This document shows, piece after piece, positions 47,831 through 60,760 of a DNA stretch of 64,000 bases. The notes below the pieces were generated by a model. The model was given only the letters and a program-made list of their open reading frames with translations. It was not told the DNA's origin and did not search any database. This stretch comes from Pohlia nutans (Eukaryota > Streptophyta > Bryopsida > Bryales > Mniaceae): NCBI GenBank assembly GCA_022496805.1, contig CM040085.1:37353811-37417810 (forward strand), in the 5' to 3' direction. Numbering within the stretch: position 1 is the stretch's first letter; the number at the start of each line of letters is the position of its first letter. A program made the position numbers and the translations under genes.

Positions 47831-48163
47831 TCAAAAGTCAATGACCACAACTATCAATGACCATCCTATGATCTAACATATGAAAACATTATGAAAATAT
47901 AAAATCATTAGGCTCAAATCCAAAATGAGGGGCAAAATTCATCATTTTTATTTTTAAGATAGTACATGGCTAAAATGTAGCCATTCAAAATGAAAGCTCC
48001 TTCGAAGCTTTCACAATCTAATCAATTTCAAAACTTATTCAACTCTACCAAATAGTCCAACTATGCACAACTAACCGAAACCGTCAATGCAATGAAGTTG
48101 CCACCCTTAGCTTTTAGAAGAGTCACACTTCAAAGGAAGTTAGCTCAACAAAAGAACGTAACT

Positions 48164-48237
48164 CTCCATTGTTACACACGTACTTTCGGACGTGATGAGT
48201 CTCCATTGTTACACACGTACATTCGGACGTGATGAGA
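48164..48237 (+). repeat. 37-bp tandem duplication
   Basis: Two adjacent copies of a unit beginning CTCCATTGTTACACACGTAC and ending GGACGTGATGAG differ at one or two bases. Confidence 0.9.
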
Positions 48238-48514
48238 TCGTACTAGGACACCGCCATGACATCCAAAATTGTGAGGGATCCAAAATTGCCAGTTGATCAT
48301 ATGTTTGATTGGTGCACATCTCTTTAATCAATATGTACCTATTGTCAAAAGATCAATCTTAGAGCATTTACCGATAAATGTTTCAACAATACATAATTTT
48401 TGCATACAACATCCAAATAACGCATTCTTTAATGCGTAAGAATCTTCTAAGAACATCAATAAAAATTCGACCAATAATCATGAAAAGTGGCAATTGATTT
48501 TGGGTGTTCCTACC

Positions 48515-51500
48515 TTATAACAAGCCGGGCAGAAGCTTGCCAATGGTCTCGAGCTCGAACTGCTTAACGCGCTTGGCAAGCATCATCATAGATTGATCCA
48601 AGGTGCAGTTCTTCAGCTCACAATTATTCGGTTCCCCATTTGTTCCGTTGGTGAAGTCCTTGCACACCTGTGGAAATAATCATTAAAATCGCAGTTTCCC
48701 AATTGCCAAAACTACGGTGCACACTCAAGCTTAGAAAACTAGGACAAATCCAGATTTTAGTTTGGTACAATTGCACAAAACTGTCATTGAAAACCTGCCA
48801 ATTTAATCATAAGTGCCTGAATAGAAATAGGAAGTCCACATTGGAAGCATAAAGTTGATTACAGTACCTTTTGAAACATATTTTTGCAGTCAAGAAATGT
48901 GGGGTATGATTTCACTTTCTAATGGTGTATTTTACTACTTTTCTTGCAGTTCTTAATTCCTTAAAAAAACCAAGAAGCCCAATTTGAGTTCCATGTTATT
49001 TTAAGCAGTTGAGTAGATCCTATGTGGATCGCCTTATGTTCAAATTTGTTTGCTCTTTGACCGACACATGCAATGTTCTTCAAATGTTGGTTCCGGTGAC
49101 GTAAAATTTAATCCCATAGGATCCTTGGTCCTTTACGGATTAAATGATTCACTTCAACTCCTATACATATGAAAGATACTACTTTTACCCGTTCAGGCAC
49201 TTAACCCCTAGGTGACCAAACGACCATTTTATGATCGCTGCCCTTTTTTACAGGCTACCTGAGATGAAAAAAAAAAATTCTTTTTAAAATAAAAAATATT
49301 TACAAATAGGAAATCACATCTACTTTCCAACCCAATTTGAGTCATGTCAATCTGAGTTAAACTCCACCAAGGAGAATTTTTCAAAAACAAACACCTTAAC
49401 ATTGTCCTAGTGTTATAAAACGTTCTATTTCGGGAAAGTCATGATGTTTTCTCCTTTGAAAATTTTGACATTGACCATTTTAGAATAGAATGTTAAGTTG
49501 TAGCCAATCATATCAATTTTCAAATTTTAAAAAATAAAATTTGTAATTTTGGTGAATATTCAACGATAAATGCTTCTAAATTCATTAAATGAGTATCTAA
49601 AACATTTTTTGAAAGTTAAACCGTATAGATATTTACTAAACATCATGCTTCTCATCATTTGAACCAAACTTCACCAAAGTTGCAGAAGTAACATTTTATA
49701 ACACATCTAGGTTTTGCCCTTACCCCGTTTGTCCATTTAGGAGTTAATGAATATGTCTGTACCTCAGTTTTGGTGGGGATGATGCCATGGTAATGGTAGA
49801 GACGAAGCATGCTGTCATCAGCATCCATAATCTCACCCTCCATCAAATACTCACAGAAATGCACCCCGGTGGCCCACGCCGACCGCGGCTTCAGCATGTA
49901 CTTCTGGGAGTATTTTGGGGCCCACCCAAAGTCGCAGTTTGCAAACACCAGCTTCTCAAATGCCCATTTCCTGCAGTCACATGCCACTAGTCAGAAAACG
50001 TAAGCCACAAGAAGAATTCATGAATTGATCAAATCGTCATAATTTCAAATACACTGGGCTGATTTTTCTGATTATGTGCCCTTCAATCTCATCTGCTCTG
50101 AAGAGGTACAATTATATGTGATAATCACTACCTTCATTCCATTATATATCTACCTCTTTTACAAAGGTAGGTAGATAATTGATGCTAAGGTAGATGAACT
50201 TTGAACCATCATGACACCTAAAACCACCAACTTCTACACCCTTTGTTCATTTCAGGGAGGAAATGCAAGCTTTCATTACATGACTTATGCATTAATCGAT
50301 CAAAAGTTAAGTCATATACTGACAACCAACATTTCCTCCCTAAACTGAAGGAATGGTGTAGAAGTTAGTGGTTTTAGGTTCATGATGGTTTAAGGTAACT
50401 CCACCTTACTTGACACTTGGAAATAATGTTAACCCCTAAAGAACCAAGAAGTTCAAATTGGGCCTCATGTGCTTTTTTTCTTCAATAGTTGAGTAGGTCC
50501 TTTGTAGATTTCTTCTGTTCACAATAGAGTTATCCGAAAACAAAACAACTCCATGAGCAGAGTTCAAGTGGAGTTCTCTTCCTATAATTATAATTTTTAA
50601 CATTCATTGTTCATGAATAGTCCCTATGGTCGGGTCTCTTAGCTTGGGGGAACTTGTGGGAATTCTCTTCAATCTAGCTTTGGGGAGGTCATGAGTTCCA
50701 CACCCCAAGGCAGTGCAGGGCCTTGCTTTAGATTATTCTCCAACTCACCATAGACTAGTTTTGCAGTCTTTTGAACTCAAAACAAGTCTAACGTGAGTTA
50801 AAGGTTTCTTTCTACTTTGAGACACTCTTTTCAGTTAACTCTAATATGATTAATTGAATTTGTCATTTAAAAAGCATGAATCCTTGGGTTAAAAGAAGTT
50901 CGAAATTAAGCTAGGTAGCTCGAAACTGGAGGGAGATTATGAGAAATAGTATCTGTAACTTTCCTCCAAATTTGAGTTACTTAAAACATTTTTAATTTAG
51001 TTTTTAATTTTTTTAATTTTTTTAATTTTATTTTTACATTTCCATCATTTCACAAAAAAGACACTTCCAGAAAAGGGCGCTAAATTAAACCTGGAGCAGT
51101 TTGAGGCACTCATGAATATGAAATCTCATATCTATGTTTAGTCCTACAGTTTAGAGCACTGGTGTTTCAGCAAAAGGGACTCTCAACTAGGAACTGGAGA
51201 GGTTTGAGGTGGCCATTTAGAACTGAAGCAGTTTCAGACACCCATCCTAAATCTCAGATCTATAGACGTACTGGATTCTAGATTCTAGAGCACTGAGGTT
51301 TCAAAAGAGGTTCTGAACTAGAAACCGGAGGTGGTTTGAGAAGACCAAATGTTAACAACTGAAGCAGTTTCAGACGCCCATCTTAACCCTTAAACGTCAC
51401 AAATTTTCAAAATACACTAAAAAGTCATGACGGTGACGGTTAAAGCTTAATATTCATGCTAGATTTTAAATCTAGGAGGTTTCGGCTCTCAATTAGGAAC

Positions 51501-53204
51501 TGGAGCAGTTTGAGACAGCCGTGTAGAATTCGGAAGCAGTCGGAAACATCTCAGATCTATAAATATCCTAGATTTTAGACCTCGGAGGTTTCAAAAACAA
51601 AAGTCCTGGAGCACTTCGACACTCATGAAATCTAAGAGTTATTCAGTCCTAGATTTGAGAGCACGGAGGTTTCAGTTGGACAACCAAAAAAAACCATCTG
51701 TGCACTTGATGTTGTCATCACATTTCGAAAACAAGTACGTCGAGGTAGAAGATGATCGATGAATTCATGAATTGGAAGGGTGAGAAGGAAGACTGTCTCA
51801 GATCTATAAACATCCTAGATTTAAGAGCTCAGAGGTTTCAAAAACAAAAGTTCTGGAGCAGTTGAGACACTCATGAATCTGAAATCTAAAGGTTATAGCA
51901 ACTGGTCCTAGATTTGAGAGCTCGGAGGTTTCAGTTGGGCAACAAAAAAGAAGCCATCTGTGCAATCACATTTCGAAACACGTACGAGGTAGAAAATGAT
52001 CGATGAGTATATTCATGAATTGAGAGGGTAAGAAGGAGTCTGACTTGGCGTTTTCAGCGTCGCGCGTGGCATCGTCAACATCGAGATCTTGAGTACAAAG
52101 CGCGTCCGCCATTTTGATAGTATTCATCCTTATCTCCGTGAAATTATTCCGTTCACTCTCTTCCAGAATGCTCTCCAACCTCACGTCCTCCGGAAGATAC
52201 AAGTACTCATCAACATCGAAGAAAAACGTCCAGTTCGACATCGTTTGCGCACGAAACATGCAATCGTTCAACATAGTGAACTGGTGGTGCGACCGCCCCT
52301 CGTAAACCTCCAGCAACTGCAAGTTCTGAACACTAACTCTCCCAAGCTCAATCCACGGCTGCAACACCCGGTACACATCACGACTCATTCCGCCCGCGTC
52401 GTGGAACAAGAAATGGGTGGAATTCCCGAGCAGCAGCGCGTGATATGCCATCCATTCACGGATCCGCTGCGCACTCACATCCCCATAGAGCCTTGAAACG
52501 CAAAACGTGTACTCGTAAGGAAACGGCGGACTCCAGCGAGATCCGTTATACTCCCCGGGGGATTCAGTGAAGACGGTGAAAATCTCAGGAGGGCGATACG
52601 AGTCTCCGTAGCCCACAGACAGCACGAGTGATCCACCATCGCCAGAGGTCCCAACGGCAGAGTGAAACATGCACACCACCACCATAGTTCCATAGACTGT
52701 TCCAAGTTCCCAGTCTGGTTTAATGGGCCATGCGGTGTGCGCTTTCTCAGTTTCTGAATCCCCCGATCGCCACTCACAGTTGTAGGAAACCTTGTGCAGA
52801 TCGTGTAAACTCTTGCCGATGAGTGCCACCACGGAGAATGTTTTAGGGCCTGTTCGGTACGCGCCGAACTCGATGATCAGATGCGCCGCGACTCCGTGGG
52901 GCTGGAATTTTCGAATCTCCCCACCGCGCGTTGTGTCGAAAGATGAGGTGTTGAGCGTGACACCGTAGAGATGGGTGTCGCCAGGAACATAGGGATTTGC
53001 AACCGGGGATGGGCTGGGGACAACGACGTGATTCGGCCACCAGAGTTGCTGGGAGAGGCGGATGTCGGTGGTGAGAAGCGCCAGAAGTAGAAGGACGTTC
53101 GTGAGGAGCAAGATGACGACGATGTTGAGCATTCCTGCTCGTGAATGCGGCCAGTCTGTCACCCCCATCTTCATGACTCGTGATCTAGCTATCTCTAGAT
53201 TCAA
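48515..53204 (-). CDS. GT92 glycosyltransferase, galactan synthase (GALS)-like
   Basis: Plant GT92 (DUF23) enzymes of the GALS type elongate beta-1,4-galactan side chains of pectin in the Golgi. Exons on the minus strand are 53204-52045, 49970-49763 and 48667-48515. Splice phases agree (CCAA|GTCAGA, GAG|GTACAG), giving 506 aa, close to the usual 490-520. It is a type II membrane protein with a transmembrane helix near residues 26-48 (IVVILLLTNVLLLLALL). Family blocks: EFGAYRTGPKTFSVVALIGK, REWMAYHALLLG..HFLFHDAGG, and the metal-binding DxD in FFFDVDEYLYLP (Asp330, Asp332). Exon 2 adds KWAFEKLVF and WATGVHF, and exon 3 the tail KRVKQFELETIG. Met11 or Met13 are alternative starts. Intron 1 (2.1 kb) holds a degenerate repeat array and intron 2 (1.1 kb) two TTAA MITEs. 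Galactan activity is inferred from family only. Confidence 0.9.
48953..49143 (+). mobile_element. TTAA MITE, subfamily E, in intron 2 of the GT92 gene
   Basis: 191 bp, from TTAATTCCTTAAAAAAACC to TTGGTCCTTTACGGATTAA. Internal blocks GTTATTTTAAGCAGTTGAG and GTAGATCCTATGTGGAT match the family. It is shorter than other E copies because of a central deletion. Confidence 0.65.
49201..49747 (+). mobile_element. TTAA MITE, subfamily B (copy 4), next to a splice donor
   Basis: 547 bp, left end TTAACCCCTAGGTGACC, right end TGTCCATTTAGGAGTTAA. Its right edge (49747) lies 15 bases from the end of GT92 exon 2 (49763), so the element sits just inside intron 2 next to the 5' splice site. Confidence 0.85.
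50429..50892 (+). mobile_element. TTAA MITE, subfamily E, with nested repeat S, in GT92 intron 1
   Basis: Ends TTAACCCCTAAAGAACC and GAATCCTTGGGTTAA are recognisable. The middle (about 50522-50847) is replaced by repeat S, sharing GGGCCTTGCTTTAGATTA and CAGTCTTTTGAACTCAAAA with 47529-47830. Confidence 0.7.
51080..52043. repeat. Degenerate repeat array in GT92 intron 1
   Basis: The phrase GAGGTTTCA preceded by AGATTT(G/A)AGAGC and followed by GGAGCAGTTTGAGAC-like blocks recurs across nearly 1 kb. The two best copies are about 245 bp each (51549-51795 and 51799-52043). The last copy ends exactly at the exon 1 splice donor, so duplication has reached the exon edge but not crossed it. Confidence 0.7.
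51383..51443. mobile_element. Minimal TTAA element, 61 bp
   Basis: TTAACCCTTAAACGTCAC at the left and GTGACGGTTAA at the right with almost no core. It looks like a deleted end-to-end relic of the TTAA family. Confidence 0.45.
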
Positions 53205-55213
53205 GGGCTCTCACAATTGCTCCATTCCACAGAACCTCAAATTCCGTTAGGTCACGAAATGAGAAGCATTTCTCCATCAACCTCCATCAACCTCGTTTCA
53301 CAAGCTTTCCAAGTGAGTCTCGTCACCATAATAGATTACTGACCCTGGCAGCAACAGATTCATCAGAAATGGGACCCCTACATTCACGTTCTCACACTGG
53401 AACTTGAATTCAAATTCACGAACAATGTGAAGACGAATTAGCTTTCCCGAATCACGATCATATACTTGTTCTCTAGTACCGGCTGAAGTCACGTATGCGC
53501 TAGTTGCGATCATACAGAACGTACCCACGAGTGCAAGATATATCGATCGAGCTCACAGTCAAACTGCTGATGTAAGCTGTGGCTAGAATGCCGGTGTCAG
53601 TCTCTGCCAACAATAGTGTCTGCTTGCACGGCAAATCCAGAGCCCCACCCGCCGAAGAAAGATTCAAAGCAAAGTACAAAACTACACTTGCAAACACAAA
53701 CGATTACTCATGAAAGTACGGGGAGTGACGTTGTGGATGAGCCTTGCAGCTAGCTAGTGTGGGACGTACTGGACAGACAATGATCTTGCTGACAGACACG
53801 CACCAGCAAGTTTGGCAACGTACGAGTGTGGAAGTAGTACAGCTAGCTAGTGTTCGTAATATTACCATGCTAAGTTTAAGCAAGACGATGATGCCGCAAC
53901 GTCTTATTGCAATCAAGGTTCAAATCAGGTGGAGGTCGTAACGACGACAGAGCGACACTGAGCTGGCTGACTGCCACTCACTGGAAGCAGCCACTCACTG
54001 GAAGCACGCCGGTTTAGGTCCATCTACTAAGCTTAGACCAGCCTTGCAATCATGAATACCAGATCGGAACTCTTCCATACTACAGTGTCGTGGACCAGCT
54101 TTTTACTGTCCTGAAGACGTGAGAATTATTTTATTTTATTTTTTGGCACAAATTGAAAGAACTCAATTGCAAGGAGAGATAAAAGTACAAAGCCACCGCG
54201 GCAGGACCACCACGGGGCAGAAGGGCAGCCTAGCTAACAAAATTTTGAGGGTTGAAAGACGTGAGAATTTTTCAACTGTGTATGAGCTCCATCCAAACTG
54301 AAGGCCACGCCGCAGACTTTTGATGTTTGGGCCCTTTTTTCCAGTACAAAGCACAATTCAAATTGAACGCTTACACAATTTACTGTAGAGGTATCATTTC
54401 GAAATGAGGTTCTCACTAGTAGAAACACCGTGCATTTAGACTAAAGAAGCATGTTTAAAAAGACTACCAGCTGATAGAAACACCGTACAGTTAGACTGAC
54501 AAAGCATCTCTAAAAAGACTAGCAACTAGTTTAGTTCGTCATGTGGGGTCCTCTGGTGGGTCTTTTAGTCTTTCATGTGGGTGTTTTTAATAGTGTAAAT
54601 TTGTAGAAAAGGGTGCTCAAAAGGTTTTTGGTGTTGACAGACTAATTTGTAAACTCCTCTCTTTGACTGGTAGAAACACTAGTAAAAATCTTGTCAAACA
54701 TGTCTTGTCTTTGTTGACTAAATTCCATTGTGACTTATTCATAGTGATTGAAAATTGTGAAATGTGTACCACATTCAAAATTTTATTTTCGGCCAGAATT
54801 AAAGAGTGTCTTGAGGGTCCGTTCTCTCTCAAGCAACTTTGAAGAGTTGTTTTGGATGCAGGATTCAACTCTTAAACGGATGAGCAAAAAGAAATTGGAA
54901 AGAGAACTATAAAAATGGAACTTCCGATGCAGCGAGAGCTTGACGGCTTCTACAAATAAAGCAACATGAATCAGCAATAGAAGCATGTGAAAAACAAGTA
55001 ATAGAATTTATTTGTTTAATTGTTTAAGATTATCAATCTTGAATTCTTTATACAATTAAAATTTCATTCCATTTCAGTCTTGGTGCAAAATGATGATTAC
55101 AAATTTTGTCTCTCGACTACAACTTTCAACGCATTTATTATGGACTACGTTAGAATTACTCTTTTACATCATGTATTACATCTTGCCATAACATTTTACT
55201 TGCAACAAAGAAT
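53205..55213. other. Upstream region of the GT92 gene and intergenic DNA
   Basis: The promoter of the GT92 gene must lie here, but I see no diagnostic box. AGCTAGCTAGTGT occurs twice (near 53751 and 53842). Around 54415-54680 the phrase CACTAGTAGAAACACCGT recurs in variants, a likely CACTA-type element remnant. Confidence 0.45.
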
Positions 55214-55793
55214 TTAACCTCTGAACGTCCTCACCCCTCTCTAGATTGGGTAGTTTTGCAAAGATGCATTCTAAAATGCAACTAAGAGAAATATTTTGAA
55301 CTTGATATTTCAATAAAAGTTGTACATTGTGAATTTTAGATTCTATCCATATGACTAGATTTGTGATTGCTATCACCAATATTTTCTATAAATTTTGAAA
55401 TTTAAAATTCTATTTTTTTTTTTAATTCGATTACAAATAAGATATTGACAATACGTGAATGAAATTTGTTGTGATGGATTGGAATGTAATACTCTAAGTG
55501 TAGTGATTTTTGGAGATTTTTTTCAGTTGCTTAATTTTATGAGTTTAATTTCTCAAGAGCACATTTAGACTAAAATCTTCGAACCTTTGGTGAACTGATC
55601 ACTACAACATGAAATGAGGCATAAAATTTTCACAAATCATCCCCTTTCTAATCGGATCACACGTGAATGAAGTTAACTTCCTATAAAATCTTTAGTGAAA
55701 ATTTCATTCTACCAAAAGTCGACGACGGATGAGAAAAACAACTTCGTTTCTGTACATTATCCACGTTCTAGCGGTTAGATGTTTAGGAGTTAA
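55214..55793 (+). mobile_element. TTAA MITE, subfamily D (copy 3)
   Basis: 580 bp, left end TTAACCTCTGAACGTCC, right end TTAGATGTTTAGGAGTTAA. Internal blocks match 33118-33671 along most of the length. Confidence 0.8.
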
Positions 55794-56099
55794 TGTATGT
55801 GAGACTAAATTATACATGGTGTCATATTAATCCATTTGTTTTAAATAAGTTTAAGATTGACTTCCTTGTCTCTTTTGTCTCATTTGAATCTCTTGTTGTT
55901 GTTTCTTTTTTAATTCTTTGTTGTCAACATCTTTGCATTTTTTTTGTTTCCTAATTTGTCTCTAAACTTCCATATTTGTTTTTAATATAATAACCCAATA
56001 AAATGAAAAATTACCAAATGTTATATCAGCTCTAGAAGAATGTCCAGTACACAAGATTCAGTCTTCTAAATACCGGAGAGCTAAACTACTAGTAGAAGA

Positions 56100-56440
56100 T
56101 CAACCCTTTAGTGCCCAACAAACCAAATTATGGTCGATGCAGTGTCAAAAATGCAAATAAGAGAAAATCTGTAAAGAATTGGATTTTGAATTGTTTAGTT
56201 TATAGTTGGAGATTTATAATACACATCTTTTAGAAAATTTAAATATAAATTTGGAGTTGTGCAACTATCAACATACCTATGAACAAAATGCGAAAATACT
56301 GCAAATACTTGAAAACATAGAAAATATAGAAAATACTACTATGCGGTATTTCTTGTGTTTGGAAGTTTGTTGTCTTGTTTTATTTTTTTGGATTATATTC
56401 TCTTGTCCATGTTCCATTAGTGTATGTAGGGTGATGGCCT
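56100..56440 (+). mobile_element. TTAA MITE fragment, subfamily F (copy 3)
   Basis: The left end CAACCCTTTAGTGCCCAAC is of F type with the first T of TTAA changed. It shares an AAAATACTGCAAATAC-like block (complement) with the element at 37993. The right end is not found and the boundary at 56440 is approximate. Confidence 0.4.
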
Positions 56441-57326
56441 GATATAGGTACCCCCTCCAAAAATAGTGTGATTTTTGGAGAGTTATTCTTTTGGAAAAAA
56501 AACATCATTGAAAAATTACAAAAACTAGATGGTGTTATAGGCGCTATGGCTGCAGCTATATAGATGATGTTAAAAACATAATTTCTAGCACACATAAAAT
56601 GAATTAAAAATAAGTCATACATAGTGAGACGCGTCTCACCGGTACCCATATCAAGCCATTGCTATGTATTTTGATCTTGATCAATGTACCAAGTCCTTTC
56701 ATATTTTAACGTATAATTTTTTGTCCTAAATCGTATATGGATAAGTCACTCTCACTAATAAAATTCACAATAATTATGATAGTTGATATCACCTTCTCTA
56801 ATATCACTGTTTTTTTATCTCACCAAACCCTATGTAACAATTGTGTTCAAATTCAACAAGTGTAAAAAGGATTGTGGTACACCATTGGTTCACCGGTGAT
56901 CATTGAATCATGGGTGGGTCAAACAAACACCTTATTCACACCATCCTCAAAAGAGAACCACAGTTGTTCTTCTTGTAAAAAATACTTCAAACCACCCTTG
57001 TCAATTTTTGCAATCCCAAGAATTTCTTCAATGACATTTTGTATGCATAATAATAACAACAATAGTAATGTTGATCTAGGAGACCATCATGAATGGAGAA
57101 TCTAATTGGGGGTAGTTCGTCTATCTATGCGTCAACGGCAAGCGTCTCAAAGGTAGACTCTATAGGAGGGATGAGTATCCGATATTGTAACCAATAGGCA
57201 ATAGGCAGTGGAGTTTTTGTTTACAATACTACATTGTAACATTGTTTGGTCCCACAGTCTCAAAGATTTCAATGTGGAGTTTCAAACAAACTCTTAATTC
57301 ACACCGGTCCTAATAAAGGAGGGAGT
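56441..57326. other. Intergenic DNA, nothing recognised
   Basis: A phrase like CAAACACCTTATTCACACC occurs near 56925 and, in variants, near 57290 and 34390; it is probably a small dispersed repeat. No gene is seen. Confidence 0.4.
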
Positions 57327-57577
57327 TATTCCTTTGTCCGGAAATAATTGTCCTAGTTTTTGGCGTGTTTTAACTTTGCACCCTTTTTGCTAAAAAAAGG
57401 TTGTCTCGGTAGTCGGACAATGATCTATCTTTAATAGTAATATGTAGTTTTTGTGTCACTCTCATCGTTTGTCCATTTGAAGTGGACACCGCTCATGTTT
57501 GAAGTATAAAACATAGGACAATTATGTCAGAAATAAAATGCCAAAACTAGAACAATTATTTCCGGACAAAGGAAGTA
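57327..57577. mobile_element. Stowaway-like MITE (Tc1/mariner type)
   Basis: Inverted ends of about 38 bp, TTCCTTTGTCCGGAAATAAT and its complement ATTATTTCCGGACAAAGGAA, are flanked by TA on both sides. The total is about 250 bp with a non-coding core, which fits Stowaway elements with a TA target. Confidence 0.75.
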
Positions 57578-57779
57578 CAATTTATAAAACTTTCTACAAT
57601 CACAAGCATTTTGGCATCTAGGTTGTGACATAACAAGATTCTTGGTGTACTTATCATTTTATTTTTAAAAAATTGGTATTGCACGGTGAGGTGGGTGCTC
57701 TGGAAGTTGTCAGAATGAGCTACAATAGCTGGCTGGTTGTGAGATTCGTTTATTTATTTATTTAATTCTACACAAAAGG

Positions 57780-57925
57780 TAGTTTATTGTCTCTGCCCCA
57801 CAAAGGGAGAGACTACGGAAATACTTCGTTTTTGAGGAGTTACGCACCTGGACAGTAAAAATAAGCCGTAAAAATAAATTTGGGGTAAACATTAAAGTAG
57901 AGACTCCGTGACTAGCTGCTTGTTG
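57780..57925 (+). repeat. Dispersed repeat S, left part
   Basis: TCTCTGCCCCACAAAGGGAG and GGACAGTAAAAATAAG match the left part of the copy at 47529-47830. Confidence 0.55.
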
Positions 57926-58380
57926 TCATTCCAAGGAGTAGATAAAATCAAAATAAGGTAGAAGCACCAGAAACTGTTAGGTACCAATTGTGGTCACCTA
58001 TAAAAGCACCTATTTCAACTTCAGGAGTTCCCAATCTAGTTATCACAAACATTAATTATGAATACCAATTAGCAATCTGATTGGACTAGAAATAAAAGAC
58101 AGTTATTGGTACACCTACTAACATCAATAGTGGTCTATGCATATTAAGTTTGAAAATTCATAACAAAATCATGCATTGTGAAAAAAATAATTTAAAATTG
58201 AGCTTGGTTATTCAACCCAAAGTTTTATGTGCTGCAATTTTTTATCATTGAAAATCAGCGCTCCATGTAGATTGAAATGCTTAAACTAACAGCATTGTAC
58301 CCCTTACTTTATGTTCCAAATGGGAGCTATCTTCCGTCATCACGTGGAATTTGGAAGGATCATGTGCCGTACAGTGTTCA

Positions 58381-58670
58381 TTAACCCCTAAAGGACCAGG
58401 GGATTTGAGCTTGGCCGTTGTTTTCTTGACTAGCACTTGTAACAAGCTCGATTCTTCATTGGTGGGGTAATTTTGACGATCAGAACCGTTGAAATTAAAG
58501 AAGACTTACATAGCTTTGTATGAAAGAATGATAGACAAAATCGCACAATTTTTGAGAAAATGTCACTACTGAGAAGATTGATGGAACTTGTTTGGAGTAT
58601 TTTGTACATATGCTGAAATTAGATTGTTCAAAAGTGCTCCAAAAATTCTTTTTTTTTTACCATGGGTAGA
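58381..58670 (+). mobile_element. Right-truncated TTAA MITE, subfamily C (copy 2)
   Basis: TTAACCCCTAAAGGACCAGG and the following 260 bases track the copy at 39938 (for example CTTGTAACAAGCTC and GAAATTAAAGAAGA), then similarity stops. Confidence 0.75.
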
Positions 58671-60760
58671 GATCATTATTTTGTATAATACTGGTCGGAA
58701 CGGGCTCTCATTATTTAGTATAATATTGGTTGGAACGGGCTCTCTTAACCTTTAAAGATTAAACTAAAATCACTTTAATTTTTTTCTAAGTTCCTTTGAT
58801 TATTGTAGGAGAAGGGTATGGTTAGCAAAATATTTCAAAATATAAATGGCAAAACTTAAGAAAATATTTTCCAAAGAAAAAATCTTTTAAAAGATAGAAA
58901 TGCAATAAACTCATAAAATAAGAAGTTTTGCATATTAGAAATGGGAGTTATGGCAAAGACTTATTTTTCATAATGAGAGAGAAGTAAAATACATAAAGAG
59001 GCGATCTAATTCCATATTTTTATAATTCCTAGTAGACAATTTTATACAAATTTTCAAAGTGAAAATTTTGTCAAATCCTGAAACCGTTTCCTAAACTTTC
59101 TAATAACCAAGTATTGTGATAAACAATTTCGTGCAAAACACACATTTCGTAGAAATTGAACCACATTTTGTTAAAACTAGACTACTAGACTGAAAAGGTG
59201 AGGGAGAGTGTTTGCCTTCTCAATAAACATAGGTCCCCAAGTTTTCTACCTTGTACTGAAAATAAAATCTTGAAAGGTATATGAGAATATTTCATTTATC
59301 AAATTTTATTTTCAAAATATTTAATATTCAACTCAAATATGCCAACCATGGCGTAAATCTGACAAATTGTCAAGGCAAAAATCTTCAATTTCAATGAAAT
59401 GTAATTCTCTGAGAATTCTTTTCCGTATGAAAAGAGAAAATGAGGGAATCCTTTCAAATTTATTTATTTATTGGCTCTAACCATAGGGAAGAGGCATTGC
59501 AGGGACCCTCATTTTTGGACTAAATACCACTCTAGCAAATATATTCCGTCCATGATTCCACTGAAATGCATTCTCATCCTTCACTTGTTCGATTCCGGTC
59601 AAAGCTCCTTGTAGCGTAGCTGCTTGTTTATTTATTTATTTATTTTTGTTGAAATTCCAACGAGCTACTAGAATTATGAACATCATAAGCTTCTTTAGCC
59701 CTTGCCAAGGTTCACCCATTTGTTTGCATTGCATGAAAGATAAATTATTCTAAACATGTGATTCTTGAGGTGGAGCTAGTGTGAAATTCCAACCCTCCAT
59801 CATCATTCTTTAGGATAAAAAATGCCGTGACAATATTCTAGAATCTGCTACAGCGATTTTTGTGAAAAAATTTCTTATACCAAAGTACAGCTCACAAGGG
59901 CTAAAGACCCTTAGAGCATCCCCACTCCTACACGCTAGAGATGACTCGCTGAAATTATTCATTTACATTTGAAGAGCCCTTGCACTTACACTCCCCCACC
60001 CTTGCACGCCCCTCACACATCAAAAGTGCACATCAAATAGTCAATGGACCAATCACAAGTAGAATGTGGGGATATAGTCAACTAAATAGTGATTTGAAGG
60101 GCCATTTCTTGACACGCTAGGATTGAGAGTCAAGAGGTATTTTGGAAGGGCCCTTGGCACTTTTCATCTAGTTCTGGAGTGTGAGAACATACCCAGCAGC
60201 AGGTGTTTTGGAGGGACAAACGCCAAGATTTGGTGTAGTCATCTCCACTTGCTTCAAAGTTTGGCCCAGCAACTACCCACTAACGCTAAAAAATAGTTTT
60301 TGGAGCCAAAGTTTGGAGTTTTCCCCGCCATCTACAGAAGCTTTGGCGCAAGCAAATTTCTCACACCATGCAAGCATCTCTGCTCAATCAACAATTAGAT
60401 AACGAGCTTCAAGACTATTCACCGGCCCGTGCTTCAAGGTCATCAAGTTACTTTCACAAAATCTTCTTTTTATAAGTTGCCTTGGTGTTCGCACGAGGAG
60501 CGTTGCTGGGCTACTTCTTGCTTAACATTCCTCTAAGCTAAAAATGGCCCTCAATTTAATATTTGGCGGACATATTTGGTCTGGAGCTACTGGGCATGCT
60601 CTGATGGCCCGTTCACACCAGCCTAGTGCCACTGTTGTGTTTGCGTTCCTGAAAGGATGGGAGGTAAAATGAAGAAACCAAAAAATATTAAAAACTTTGT
60701 CTTTTCCTGTTGCAGCTACTGTTGAAGCACTGTGCAACTGCAATACAATGCCGCAAGTAT
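58671..60760. other. AT-rich intergenic DNA, nothing recognised
   Basis: No gene or clear element. A short direct repeat TTGGTTGGAACGGGCTCTC-like occurs twice near 58690-58745. Confidence 0.45.

Noticed and set aside
52089..52496. 135-codon frame on the plus strand
   Set aside because: It is a shadow of exon 1 of the minus-strand GT92 gene.
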